From assembly GCA_010093705.1 (NCBI GenBank), contig MU006093.1:1420849-1484848 (forward strand): a stretch of 64,000 nt of DNA, in the 5' to 3' direction. Source of the DNA: Patellaria atrata CBS 101060 (taxonomy: Eukaryota > Ascomycota > Dothideomycetes > Patellariales > Patellariaceae). Shown piece by piece: positions 12,391-25,200 of this stretch (its first letter is position 1; each line of letters starts with the position of its first letter). Below the pieces are notes generated by a model, which saw nothing but the letters and a program-made list of their open reading frames with translations, ran no database searches and was not told the DNA's origin. A program made the position numbers and the translations under genes.

Positions 12391-14132
12391 TTAGAAGCTT
12401 TGTGGATACTGATTTGCCGGCTAAGAATCAATAGATTAGTTTTAAATGTTCATATATGGTAGATAAATGGCGGAGAAACAGAGGAAGACCAGACGTACTG
12501 GGCTGTTCAGCATGTTTTGCCTCTTATTGCGACCTTTCTTAATATGACTCTTCAGTGCGCTAGAGTCAAGAGGTTTCAACAACTCAAAGCTACACAACAA
12601 TTCCCCAGAAACGGCCATCACCGCACCCCAATTGTCGAACTCACCACAGTACTACTATTATTAGCAACCCATCCTTGATATATCGCGAGGGGAGAACTTA
12701 CATTTGGTGCAGAAAAGACCGTGACAAGGATTCGATCATTGAAAAACTCATAACCATCTTCAACAACCATATGCGCTCGACAGACAAGGTCGAAATCATG
12801 TCTCTGCAGAAATTCCATGATAACCTTCTTGCCGAAGCAATAACTGACTCCCCTTTCATTAGACTCCCAGTCGTTCTCCATATCCGCGGGATCACTCCAC
12901 AAAAGATCGTTGAGGAGTCCATAATCCGGGACGTCGGTAGGCCTTGCTATCTGCCTGATGTCGTCCATGTGAGACAAACTAGGTGAGAGACCCCCATGTA
13001 CACAGAAGATTTTCCCAGCAACTATAGCAGCTATTGGAAGGGTATTGAAAGTGTCTACAAAAGCTTTCCAAACTTTGATATTGCAGCGACGTTTGCACTC
13101 ATCATAGAAGCCGTACACTCGAGTAACGTTGGCACTTTCATGATTCCCACGAAGCATGAAGAAATTCTCCGGAAACTTTAATTTGTAGCATAGGAGCAGT
13201 AGTATCGTTTCTAGACTCTGTTTTCCCCTGTCTACGTAGTCACCGAGGAACAAATAGTTTGAAGTAGGTGGAAACCCGCACATTTCGAACATTCGAATGA
13301 GATCCGTATACTGGCCGTGAATATCACCAACGATTTTGACGGGTGCAGAGAGCTCAAGTAATGCTGGTTGGGATAAAAAGACCTCACGCGCCGCCTGACA
13401 GATTGCGAATATTTCAGCATTCTTTAGACAGACGGTTTTGGTGACTTTCCCGGCGTAGGCAGCATCCAACAAGCGAGTTATCATGTCTTCGAGGTCAATT
13501 GGCTTGAGTGCTCCCAGTTCCATTGTAGGCGAGCCAGACTGGCCATCTGTTACCGTCGCATCTGGAGTAAGGGGAATATGTTGATCTTTCTTCTGGAGAA
13601 TCGACTCCTTAGGTTGCTGAGAATGGGACGGCTGAGGTACGCGGATGGGTGGGGCTTCAGATACTTGATCCACCTCACCGGTTCCCTTTAAACGATCGAC
13701 CGATGCATGACCGTGACCAAGCGAAGCGGATTGCGTGGGAGAAGGCGGCGGTTGCGCCTCGTCCGTTGATGCAGTTGATGTCTCTCGCGGCAGTTGAGCG
13801 GGTTGAGTTTCAATTGGAGGTGGCTGGAGAGATCCCGCGGATCCTCGCCGTTTCCTGTCTGCTGACCTCGCACTTATTGCGGAGCGAATAGAAGCATTAT
13901 CAGCTTTATCGACTCCATTCCCGGCAGCGTCGCCAAGGGTAAGTCCGGAACTTGACGTCTTTGGGCTATCGGTTTTGTTTGAGTCCTTGATCTTTGATCG
14001 GATTGCACCCCGGATGGACCGGGAAGATTCTTTAGTGTCCGACCGACTAAAAGATGGCTGAGAACTCAAAGCAGGGCCGTTAGAGTCGCCTGACCCATCA
14101 CCTTTTCCACCCTTTGAGGGTTGGTTTCCCAT
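12391..14132 (-). CDS. PPZ1: Serine/threonine protein phosphatase PPZ (PP1-like)
   Basis: Three exons (14132-12702, 12651-12499, 12420-12391) give 537 residues. The N-terminal 200 residues are Ser-rich and disordered and start [10 protein letters not shown], a good N-myristoylation signal (Gly2, Ser6), as in yeast Ppz1. The catalytic core has the metal-binding motifs GDIHGQ (about 268), GDYVDRG and RGNHES, then HGG and SAPNYCGEFDN across the first intron. The tail [19 protein letters not shown] matches the PPZ rather than the PP1 C-terminus. In yeast, Ppz1 controls salt tolerance and K+ transport through Trk and Hal3. The final exon encodes only [11 protein letters not shown] second in-frame acceptor 46 bases further on would give a much longer tail, so the C-terminus is the least certain part. 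Confidence 0.9.
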
Positions 14133-15901
14133 GGTAATAGTGACAACAGAAGGTTGACGTCGTGCGCAGTGTGATGTTTGGTGACAGACTCCTCCCTGAA
14201 CCTAACTAAGTCTCGGGCAGATCTAGAGTTGTTGCGTGTTTGCTCAAACTGGCGAGCTTATCTTTCCGTGATACTTCCTTCCCGTCGGTGGGATATTCCT
14301 TCCCAGCAAACTCCGAAAGAATGCGGATGGTGTTGAAACTAAGGTATGACTTAGATTGTACGTGAATGCGATTATGGCTACCCAAGGTAGGTGTTATGGA
14401 GGCCGGTACAGCCTTGAGAGGAAGGAGAGGAAATGGCTCTCGAGGGAGGCGGTGGTTATGGCCTTGGCAGGGCAGGTGCGAAGGTCACAGGCGATAGGGT
14501 CGGTAAAGGGAGGAGTCTGCGAAGGGGGAGGCGGATACTGATATCGGGCCAGTTTTGATGATGTGGAGGGAAGGAACTATGTGAAGATGCACAACGGCAT
14601 GTGGCTTCTTAATAAGGCTGAGGGTTCTCGCTAGGACTTGTACAATGACGACGTAGGGCAGCCCGTGACTGAAACGGCGGGAGTCCTCGGTGAGCTATCA
14701 AAGGAAGCTTATTAGCTGATAAGCAGTTTACACTTCTCTTCGGCGATGACTCTCTTTCTATTATCGATCGTAAGAGTCTTCAAGTGCTCCGTTCTGATGG
14801 TCGATGTGGCCGGTGAAGAGAGCCAGGCTCGAAATAATGATGGCGCGCGGAGTGGGGAGGGTAGTTTCTAACTGATAGAACTAAGCTGATAGTAATCGTA
14901 TCACACGCTTAGACCGGAGCTTTCGACAGTTCGCAGCAATCAGTGTGAGATGGATTTTAGACACGCAGCTGAGTGCAACAGTGGCCTTTTCTCTTGTTGG
15001 ATCAGGTTCTGCTCGCGTGCGAAGAGTGTATTACAATGGCTAAAGGTACGGAGAAGGCATGAAGAGGTTTCGAGGAAAGAGGCGCCTCCTTGGCTTTAGC
15101 GTTGGCGTCCTGGCAGTCGTGGCCCAGACGTGCACTTTCGGTCTTTGGGACAAGTGAGAATTCCGTCTTTATACTTGGCGTTGCCAGCAAACGTCGGGCC
15201 GGAGACGAGGAGTATCGTCGGGTGAGGTAGGTACAGGGAGGAGTTGGGATTACCAATTTGAGTAATTAAATATTCATTGCTCCGTTACCAAACCGTCAAT
15301 CACCTCTTAAACTTACCAGAAATTTCTTTTTTGCTCATAAAGTAAATGTACAGAGGTCGAGTGTGGTAATCTTTGTTCTGTATGTCCTGAGGTAGGTGGT
15401 TTGTGAATCAAAAGGAAAATATCGGGGATAAAAGATGTCATCGAGCTCACTCTCCGTGGCATCCCGACCTTATGAATGCCCAATCTGCTGCAGGATTTTC
15501 AGGAACAACGCCGCTATTGATTGAGCCTCTTCAAGCTGCTAGGATCTCGCTGGTGCGCTCTGAATAGCTCGAAAATCACCTGATATTCTAGAACTTTTGA
15601 GGCTTGTCGAGCTATGTGAACCTACTAGTTCCATTAGGTTGTAGCTATAGGTATGGAGGTAACCTGTACTGTAAACCGATGCCCCATATAAAGTTGGAAT
15701 AGCACAGAATGAACATTGTGGTAATTCGTAACGGACCTAGTATTCTCAAAATAGATCTATCTCCCATATCGTCATACCTGCATTCAAGGAGTGTTTACCC
15801 TCCTATAATCTCCTTTACCCTAAATTCTCACCCTCGCATAAAAGCGGTAGTCCTTCCGACTCTCTCGCCAAACGCCGACTGTCCTGCGGTACATGAGCTC
15901 T
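14133..15901. other. Intergenic region between PPZ and the aldehyde dehydrogenase gene
   Basis: About 1.8 kb upstream of PPZ and downstream of the dehydrogenase. A purine-rich patch at 14400-14530 gives a spurious short frame. No supported gene or repeat. Confidence 0.45.
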
Positions 15902-17695
15902 TCATAGCACCGTTCCCAAGTTGACATGTATCGATTTCTTATTGGTGTAGCTTTCCAATGCAGCCTCACCTAGCTCACGCCCGATTCCAGACTGCTTAAC
16001 TCCTCCGAATGGTATTCTGGAATGTAAAATTAGCGACGTCATCATAAGAGAAAAGACAAGATTGTTTGCTCACCTAACGTCCGAATCATTGCTGCTGTTG
16101 ATCCAAACCATACCCGCTTCAATATTTCGTGCAACACGATGTCCCTTGACAATGTCCTTGGTAAAGACTGCACTACCTAGGCCGTAGGTAGTGTCGTTCG
16201 CCCTCGTTACAGCCTCTTCTTCAGTCTGGAATGACGAGATAACGACGAAAGGCCCAAACACTTCTTCCCTGTAAATCTTCATGTTGTCCTTAACATCTGT
16301 AAAGATAGTTGGCGAAATGAAGAAACCCTTGCCATTGACGTCCTTGTACGGGCATCCACCTGCAGCTAAGGTAGCACCTTCTGACGTTCCAGACTCAACG
16401 TATGATAGGACACGTTCGTACTGTGCTTTAGTAACTTGAGGTCCTTGGAAGGTCTCATCCGCGAAAGGATCTCCCACTTTGCTCACTGTTGCTACGCACT
16501 CCTTGAAGACTTCGATGAACTTCTCATATACACCCTCTTGAACTAAAATTCTTGAAGTTGCTGTGCAAACTTGACCTTGATTGTACATGATACCGACCTG
16601 GGCCCATTTCGCTGCTTGTTCGATATCGGCGTCGTCAAAGATCAGGAGTGGAGATTTTCCGCCGGTTTCTAATGTGATATTCTTCATGTTCACAGCAGCC
16701 ATCTTCATGATCTCTTTGCCTGTGGCGGTACTACCAGTGAAAGCAATTTTATCAATATCCAAATGTTGGGCAATTGCGGCACCAGCTGATCTGCCGTAGC
16801 CGTTCAGAATGTTGACAACACCTGGAGGGAAACCAGCTTCCACGATGAGGTTTGCAAGGTACAAAATCGACAACGGTGTCTGTTCTGCAGGTTTGAGCAC
16901 AACTGTGTTTCCACAGGCCAATGCGGGTCCCAATTTCCATGCAGCCATAGAAAGGGGGAAGTTCCAGGGAATTATCTGACCGCAAACTCCGAGAGGCTCC
17001 CGGAGCGTATAAGCAAGCTTTGTTGGGCCGGTGTCCACGACCTGGCCATGAATCTTGTCTGCCCATCCCGCGTAGTATTTGATGCAATATACAACCTCGC
17101 CTAGATCGTCATTCAGGGCCACGCTATAGGGTTTGCCTAGCGACGGTTATTAGCAAACTAATGCGAGCATATTAACAATGAGATGTACCGTTGTCCCAAG
17201 TTTCGATAGTTGCTAGTGTCTCCTTGTGCTCATCGATCAAAGCTGAAAGTTTGAACAGCATATCAGCGCGTGCTCTGCCTCCGATGTCCTTCCATGATGG
17301 GTCCTTGAAGGCCTTCCTTGCGGCAGCAACGGCTATATCCACATCTTCAGGACCAGCAGCTTGAACCGTTGTGATTTCCTTCTCGTCACTATATCATTGA
17401 GTCAGCGGACATATCTGGAAATGACGAATGGATAGACTCACGCTGGATTCACGGTGGTGATAGTCTCTCCCGACTTTGCCTTCACCCACTCATTGTTGAT
17501 GAATAGACCGGTGGGCTGCGTATACTTGCGGCCATTGGGAGCTGTGAGTTCGACGGAGAGATCTGACATTTTGATACTGAAGTTTCGATGATTGCTGTAG
17601 AATAGGGTTTGACAAGTAACACAAGGTCTGAGAAGAGAGTTTGAAGGGCGGAAGGTTCTTAAGGCTTGGAGAATGGTAGACGGAAGAGCGGGCAT
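15902..17695 (-). CDS. Aldehyde dehydrogenase (NAD(P)+), probably mitochondrial
   Basis: Four exons (17695-17442, 17388-17189, 17136-16074, 16016-15902) give 543 residues. It oxidises aldehydes such as acetaldehyde to acids. Visible: the cofactor-fold segment VVLKPAEQTPLS, FTGSTATGKEI, the catalytic base in LETGGKSP (Glu308) and the nucleophile in NQGQVCTATSR (Cys342), then EVFGPF and the C-terminal signature PFGGVKQSGIGRELG. The first ATG (17695) begins MPALPSTILQALRTFRPSN, basic and without acidic residues, like a mitochondrial presequence. A second in-frame ATG at 17569 (MSDLSVELTAPNG) would give a 501-residue protein of cytosolic type. Both ends are plausible, so dual targeting is possible. 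Substrate range cannot be told from sequence. Confidence 0.92.
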
Positions 17696-18470
17696 GTCCG
17701 TGAAATGTTGGTTAGTTATATACGAAAGCTCTACAGAGCTCCCTCCCACTTCCTTATCCTCTCACATACTGCTGTGCCCCACCAATAGGCCCCGGAGCTT
17801 GGTAGAGCTCCCCGAACTGGAGGCTGGAGCAGCTCATCACTGTGATAAGTCGGGATTGTCGGGACTAAGGACGGGCGAGGATCAGACTTCCTCTTTAGTT
17901 CTGGCAGTTGACGATTGATTGATAAAGAGCAACGCCTCGTGAGTTGGAATGCAACGACTTCTGTGAGTCTCGTCACACTGTGTTACACAGGAAGGAAGAA
18001 AGAGGGCTTGGACGAGTACTTTTTACCGTTATTCAATTGATATGATTTATCACGGGATACACAATCGTCTCCTCATGAACCAGGTGGCTTGTTAGATATC
18101 CTTACACCTACGTTTGGTCCGGAGCCGGACAATGCAAAACTGAATCCATCTGCGCCATTCTGCCCCGATCAATTGTAAGTGGGAGAACGGTGAAAGAAGT
18201 CGCGGGTAGAGATCGACCTGTATCTTACCTCCACTATCATCAAACCCGCATCAACGGTTGGATCTTTCCGTGCCATAGCGCGTACAACTTCCCCAGTTCT
18301 CACCCTTAGGAGGGAACGTGCACCGAACATTACTGAGGCACACATATCGAAGATAGTCTACCTTAGGTTAAGGTACAGAAACAGAGAACTGGGCGTCAAA
18401 ACAATTGATTTCAGCCATTAGGAATTGAAGGCTCAGAAGCCTTTCGAGATTCCTCCGAGAATCACGAAAT
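17696..18470. other. Divergent intergenic region (ALDH / TAE1)
   Basis: This 775-bp region lies between two divergent genes. I see no coding potential and no clear repeat. It should contain both promoters. Confidence 0.45.
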
Positions 18471-19214
18471 ATGGCCGATAGGGCTGTCCCGCAGGACAAC
18501 CACGAGGAAGACCGACCGGATGCCTCCATTGACCACGCCGTGGCCCTCGAATACTGGAATTCAATCCCAGCCACAGATAATGGGATGTTGGCCGTACTAG
18601 ATACCTATCCCCAGATTCCGCGCATAGACGTACAAGGATCGACAGCGTTCTTAGCAAAGCTTCGCCTGCACTCTACTCAGCACCCTAAATCTCAACCTCT
18701 GGCTAGGGTTGTTGACTGCGGTGCTGGAATCGGACGAATCACCTTATCCTTCCTCAGCAAGCATGCGGATGTTGTCGACATTGTCGAGCCGGTTGTGTCT
18801 TTCACAAGGGAGATCACGGAAGGAGACAAGTTCAAAGACCTCCGTGACGGAGGATGTATCGGCAAGGTATACAACGTCGGGCTCGAGAGTTGGCATCCCG
18901 AAGAAAAGTATAGCCTCATATGGAACCAATGGTGTTTAGGTCATCTTACGGATGCCCAATTGGTCGATTACTTCAAGCGTTGTGCTGAATCATTAACCCA
19001 AGGTGGTTGGATTGTAGTCAAAGAGAATATGAGTACCCATGTAGAAGGGAAAGATGAGTTTGACCCGGAGGACTCGAGTGTGACCCGCACCGATACAAAA
19101 TTCAGGAAGCTCTTTGAAGAGGCAGGACTCAAGATTGTGGCCACAGAACTTCAGAGAGGATGGCCCAAGAAACTCTTTCCTATTCGAAGTTATGCATTAC
19201 AGCCTAAAGAATGA
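18471..19214 (+). CDS. TAE1: Alpha-N-terminal protein methyltransferase
   Basis: A single-exon gene of 247 residues. It uses S-adenosylmethionine to methylate the N-terminal amine of proteins that begin X-Pro-Lys after Met removal, including ribosomal proteins in yeast. The sequence shows the NTM1/TAE1 pattern: an N-terminal YWNSIPATDNGML segment, SAM motif I VVDCGAGIGRITL (about residues 82-94), then DIVEPV, the family-specific WNQWCLGHLTD, and GGWIVVKENM. The end, WPKKLFPIRSYAL, is also typical. The ATG at 18471 gives a start that matches the family. The protein is expected in the cytosol or nucleus. Confidence 0.92.
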   Translation: MADRAVPQDNHEEDRPDASIDHAVALEYWNSIPATDNGMLAVLDTYPQIPRIDVQGSTAFLAKLRLHSTQHPKSQPLARVVDCGAGIGRITLSFLSKHADVVDIVEPVVSFTREITEGDKFKDLRDGGCIGKVYNVGLESWHPEEKYSLIWNQWCLGHLTDAQLVDYFKRCAESLTQGGWIVVKENMSTHVEGKDEFDPEDSSVTRTDTKFRKLFEEAGLKIVATELQRGWPKKLFPIRSYALQPKE

Positions 19215-19801
19215 TATAATTCGAAGTATCATCACACATCTGGACGAAAGGGAACCATTTATCAGATAGGAGCTCCTACACACAAAACGTTCCCACGCTC
19301 TGTTCGTAGTGAAACCAGAGCTTTGCATGCTGAGTTGCTGGAGGCCTTTATAGCTTGAGCGCAATGTGCCACTTTGGTTGAGATAGGGACTTGATGTCAC
19401 TTTACCTCCAGTACGTAATCCCATAACCCAGAGACTACAAGATTCGTACTTCTGCACCCCAGATACGGGGCTGGCAAATTTTATCACCAAGGCTGATGTT
19501 GTGGGCTAGTTTTTGCGAGTACTTCATTACTCCAGCACAACATTTACGAGATCTACTCTCTTTATGCGTAGTAAACATTCCATGTTCAAGTTCATTAACG
19601 GGAGCACCATCAAAAGGCCTTCGAGATCAATGGCTCGGATCGCGGACAATTCGCTGCGCTTAATGAAAGGGAATCTCGGAAGTATTGCGCCATGTGCGAT
19701 GCGAGATGATGTATTGTACATAGAATACATTGGTATACAGATTATACAAGGCGGGTTCTCTAATTACCAGACCGAGAGTCTCCTTTTGAAGTTTTCTCCC
19801 A
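19215..19801. other. Convergent intergenic region (TAE1 / mitochondrial TyrRS)
   Basis: This 587-bp region lies between two converging 3' ends. No gene-like frame or repeat is visible. Confidence 0.45.
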
Positions 19802-21835
19802 TCAAGTGGCTAGTTTCCACGTCTGCGTCTTATCTAATGACTGACTTGTGGACCGTCGGTCAACTGACCTCTTAGGCTTTGTCTCTATTCCTTCGGCCGA
19901 CATGCCAGTCCATCCCGGCGCGTACTCCCCACTTGCTTCATACTCCTCGTCACTCACAACCTTGATGACCCTGATATTCCACTTCCCGACCCGTAACAAC
20001 AGCAACTCGCCGTTGATCAGGTAAGTGTCTGAAACCGCACGATCAAAGCTCTTGGTTGCGGTCCACTTCAGCTCGCCTTCCGGCATCTGTCTCTTTTGAG
20101 CTGGAGCTCCGCCAACGTATGCTCCTTGCGATTGGACGAGGCGGTTGCCTTCAGATTTCGATTTTACCAAGCCGGCCGACCACAAGAGCGATGCAAAAGG
20201 TTTGTCGATCACCAGAGATCTTGGGAGTGTCATGTGAGGTGAGGGTGCATTCTGCCAGTTGACCTGCGGCGCAAACTCGTTCAGGGAGGCCGATATTGGT
20301 GTTGTATCCGTCGGATCAATTGCAGGGGGTGGCTTGAGCACAATACTTTGCTCTTCGCCGATGACCCATTTCTCGCCCGTGCTTTCTTCAAGCTGTTTGG
20401 TGATCGGAACGAAGGGTTTGCCAGTATTACCGAAAATAATGTGGTGTTGTTGCTCAGCGCTGCTACGTTCCATATAGCCGTGGACGAGCTCGACAAACTC
20501 CCGAGCAAGGAAGTGTTGCGCGATACGTTTGTGCGGAGCCTCGTTGTGGACAGCCATGATGCGGGAAATATAAGGGAGCGGGAAGAAGGTGAAGAGCTTC
20601 AGATATCGTTCTACGTCGGCATCTGCAGTACGAACGAAGAATTGATAGAGATCGAAAGGGCTAGTAAGTTCTTTATCGAGCCAGATTGCATTTCCAGCAC
20701 TCTTGCCAAACTTCTCTCCACTAGCGGTTGTGAGAAGGGGAACAGTGAAGCCCATGGGCAAGCGTAAGGGATCCTCCTCCGTCTGTCTAAGATCAGGGGA
20801 GTGATGTGTTTTGCGGATGTAATTAACAGCATCGATACCGGTAACGATATTCCCGAACTGGTCCGAACCTCCAACTTGAAGCTGTATATCCAGTGTATGA
20901 TACAGTTCCCACCAATCCCATGCTTGCAATAGGGGGTACGTGAATTCAGCAAACGACATGCCTACAGGGGACGCCATCTTTGTTTTCACCCTAAATGATT
21001 TGGTATTAGTGAATCGGGTATTCTTCTCTCTACACGATATCCAGGTATGACTTACGAATCACGACTGAGTAAAGACCCCATCCTCATACCCTTACCAATG
21101 TCTCTCAGAAATTCCGTGATTGGAAGCTTATTTTGCCATTCATTATTATTCCTTAACCCCCGTCTCCAACTTACTTTCCTCTCGTACCCAAATCTTCGAC
21201 CGATCGCCTCCACGCTTAGCCACAGCCTTTTGATCTGGATGTGCATACCAGCCATATTCAGAGATCGCTCAGCAGGGTTTGCAATTGTACGATCCGTCGT
21301 TCGGTCCGTAGGATCCCCAATCTTCGCAGTTGCACCTCCTAACTAGGACCATTAGATCTTGCGCCAGAGATCAAAGACAAACAACTTACCAGAGATATCG
21401 AATGAAATCCGTGTAAATACATCCAGAAGAGGACCATGAAAGGGAGTAGGTGTCCAACGTGGAGCGATCGTGCCGTAGGATCAACGCCAACATAAACTCC
21501 AACACGCTTGCGAATCATAAGTTTATCGAGGTCTTCCCGTTTCCTAATTATGCCTGATGAGCTCTGCTTTTAACAGCTGGGACAGGGGGTAGATACCCAG
21601 CAATTGCGTTGATAAAGCCTCTCTCCTCCAGAATGCTAAGCATACTCTTTTGTTCGCCCGCGTCAATCTTCCTCGCTTTTTGTTTCCATGCTTCCTCCGC
21701 CTCTTGCTTCTTCCTAATCCAGCCTTCAGATATACTACGCCGAGATCCTTGGGCTATGGTCTGTTTGAGCAGACATCGGCGACAGATGAATAGTTGCTGG
21801 GTAGCAGACCTAGGACAAAGGAACGGCAAGGCCAT
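19802..21835 (-). CDS. MSY1: Mitochondrial tyrosyl-tRNA synthetase, with an apparent +1 frameshift
   Basis: Four exons (21835-21597, 21543-21390, 21343-21056, 20990-19802) give about 622 residues. It charges mitochondrial tRNA-Tyr; in Neurospora the orthologue CYT-18 also helps group I introns splice. Visible: a basic mitochondrial presequence (MALPFLCPRSATQQLFICRR), the class I HIGH-type motif HVGH (residues 108-111), LLGGATAKIGDPTDR, LQVGGSDQFGNI, the KMSKS-type loop KFGKS, and an S4-like C-terminal region. Exon 3 is odd: after GDPTDR the frame hits a stop, while the conserved continuation (TTDRTIANPAERSLNM) is in the next frame. One extra base in the TTT at 21300-21302 explains this. A 64-bp intron there would restore frame but remove conserved residues. 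Sequencing error, a real lesion or programmed shifting are all open. Confidence 0.85.
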
Positions 21836-22288
21836 AGATATGGCCAAAGGTAGGCTAAATCAAAAACTAGAGAAGAAAAAGACTTGACAATCAGTAGCAA
21901 CTTTCCTCCAACGCGACATAGGAAATTCAAGGACCCTAGAATCGGCGGCAAAAGTCCGGTAGGATTTTGAGTACGATGACACAGCGAACCCTGAACAGAC
22001 CAACATCAGCGAACATCCAATACTCTGGTGCGTTGGCTTTCAGAGTTCACGCGCTGGTTAGAAAGCACAAGTAAAACGCATCAGAGTGCGTGGAGCGTCA
22101 ATCATTGCTCTATAACCGTTGATGGTTTAGAAACTTTTCCTACTTCCCAAACTCCATATATCACTCACCTTCGGAATCGTAGAAAATTATTACAATCTTC
22201 AGCAATACTACAAGGCCATATATATTGACCAATTGAACGGTCCACGCTTTTTTCATTAGTATATGTGACTTCCTTTCGTCTCTAGACA
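21836..22288. other. Divergent intergenic region (TyrRS / GH36)
   Basis: This 453-bp region lies between two divergent start codons and presumably holds both promoters. Nothing else seen. Confidence 0.4.
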
Positions 22289-25200
22289 ATGGTTGTGAAC
22301 ATCCTCTGCGATCCTCCATTAGGTCGACCAACAATAGTATCTGCAGACAAGCAGTCTGTGAGTTCAAGTAGTTGAAGCATCATCGAATGCTCCAACTAAT
22401 ACCTTTAGGTTACTTTTACTGTTGTCGTCGAGACAGAGTCTGTCTTGAAAAATAATATCGAAGCTGGCATATGGCATAATCATGATAATGTAGATGAATG
22501 GAGCTTACTCAAGCTAACACAGCTGGTATCATTCCTCGTAACAAACTGTAGGCCTATATTAACGGTACTACAAGGAAACTGTGGGAAATCAAACCTCTTC
22601 GATACCGCACTATATCTGGTTTACTGCAACCATACTAGGGAAGCCTAAGTTGGGTTCTAAAGTATCGTTTACCGTAGCATTCTGGACGAAAGGAGATGAA
22701 AGTAATCGTAGGTGGGCACGTGATCTGTCTGGAATCGGTGATGGTACATTAATATACCAAGGAGTCTTCCCAACCGGGAATGACGTATTCAATTTTCTCC
22801 AAAATGTCGATAACAACGCTACGATATCTCCCTTGGAAACCGAGAAGAATTCTGATTGCTATGTGTTACACTGGCAACACTTAGTAAAAGCTTCATCGGG
22901 TAAGAAGCCTGGATTTACAAAATCCATTATCGGCAAATCTCCTGGTACCTTGAAATGGATGGCTATTGTTCGCTTGTGGACGCCATGGCTGGCACCAAGA
23001 CATGGTGATGGCATTTTCAACCCGGATAAGGACGCGGTGGTGTGCTCGATTATGAGAGACGATGGTTACCATGTTGTTTATCTTGCTGTTAGTGGCGTTG
23101 AGAACGTTCTAACCACTCTTAGTGGAGATGGAGAAGGAAATGTTATCGCCAATGGTCAAAATGACGAGGAAAAAGACGGGATAATGAGAGTTATAATTGT
23201 TCTTGCTCCTTCCTTCGAGAGAGGAATAGCCGCCGCAATGTATGCTGCACGGGATTTGGTTCGAAATTTTGAAGTAAAGACTGGAGAACGAGCCGAAGAA
23301 CTCAAAGCGTTGACGGAAAATAAACCCAACATACAATGGCTTGAAGAATGGTACGACGGGCTTACTTACTGCACATGGAATGGACTAGGGCAAGACTTGA
23401 CAGCAGAAAAGATTTATACAGCACTAGATTCTTTAAAGACGAATGATATCCATCGTAAGCAGAGTGCATCCAAGCTTTTAGCCTAAGCTAACGCATTCCG
23501 CAGTAACAAATCTCATCATTGACGACAACTGGCAGTCTCTAGCACCAATAGAAGGCCCAACTACTCTCATCAACGGACTGGAAGGCGCAAAGAGCCAGTT
23601 CGAACGTGGCTGGGTAAAGTTTGAAGCCCACAAGGAAGGGTTTCCAAATGGTTTGAAAGAGACAGTTGCAAAGATTCGAAGTGACCATCCCAGCATCAAG
23701 CATATTGCCGTTTGGCACGCTATTGTAGGTATGAGTTTTCTCTGTATGGCCGTTGCTTACAATTGATAGTTTGGATATTGGGGAGGCGTGTCCCCTGTTG
23801 GTGACATCGCAGATAACTACAAAATCATCCAGGTGCAGAAGAAAGAAGGGGTAGCAGGAGGTAAATGTTTTGTAGTCGCGGAGGAGGACGTCCACCGACT
23901 CTATAATGACTTCTACAGGTTAGTACTTCATCCCTTTGCTTGCCATGGTAGTCCTAGTTACGATACACTTGCTCTAAAAATGGCTTTCGACTTCGCTATA
24001 CATCCGAGTTCAAGATCGAACTACCGGATATAAGCTGTACACACCTATATACCGTACATATATCAGAACAACTATCTACATCTGGGCTTGAGTCTCCACC
24101 AAGGAGAATATAGCAAGCGTACAGCAGTAGAGGAATATCAACCGCACCACGGGAGGAAATATATCTCAATACTATTTCAATACTAACACATTATAGCTTC
24201 CTAAGCTCCGTTGGCGTCGATGCCGTAAAAACAGATGCTCAATTTTTTCTGGATCTGCTGGAAGACGCTGACGACCGACGATCTCTAATTAATGCATACC
24301 AAGATGCTTGGGTCATTAACTCTCTTCGTCATCTATCCTCAAAAGCGATCTCTTGCATGTCACAAACGCCACAGATCCTTTTCCATTCTCAACTTCCACA
24401 CAATAGACCCAGACTTCTCGTCCGCAACTCTGATGACTTCTTCCCTGATCAGCCCGCGAGCCATCCGTGGCATATATTCTGCAACGCGTACAATGCTCTA
24501 TTTACTCAGTATCTCAATGTCCTACCTGATTGGGATATGTTCCAAACCGTTCACTCCTACGCGGCATTCCACGCAGCCGCTCGCTGCGTAAGCGGCGGTC
24601 CCATCTACATCACAGACGTCCCTGGTGAACACGACGTCGGGCTCATCAAGCAGATGACGGCCCAAACACCACGCGGTAACACCATAATCTTGCGCCCGCA
24701 TTGCGTTGGTAAAGCAATAGATGCTTACGTGGCATACAATGACCCGGCCCTTCTGAAAATCTCTAACTACGTTGGCTTCGCCCACACCGGCACTGGCATC
24801 CTTGGTGTGTTTAATGTCTTCTCCCAAACCCTCACGGAACTTGTGCCGTTAATGGACTTCCCTGGTACGGAAATCGGTGCGTACGTCATGCGTGCACACC
24901 ACACAGGCAAGATCTCAAAACCGTATGAACGCAATGACACATTTGCATTTGTGCGTCTTGAGCTACCGGTTCAGGGGTGGGAGATCCTTTCCGCGTATCC
25001 AGTGCATAGATTTAAGAGAACGGGAAAGACAGATATCACGGTAGCAAATCTGGGTTTGGTCGGAAAGATGACCGGTGCGGCTGCGATTGTGAACACCATG
25101 ATGCACATCGAAGAGACGGGGCGATTCAGGATGTGGACGAGCTTGAAGGCCTTGGGGACATTTGGTGAGTTATTCTCATACTGACAGCTTCAATTGTGTT

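Noticed and set aside
12391-12420. Ending PPZ by reading through the last donor (tail [10 protein letters not shown]...)
   Set aside because: The gtacgt donor with a ctaat branch and cttag acceptor is strong, and the read-through tail is hydrophobic and unlike PPZ tails.
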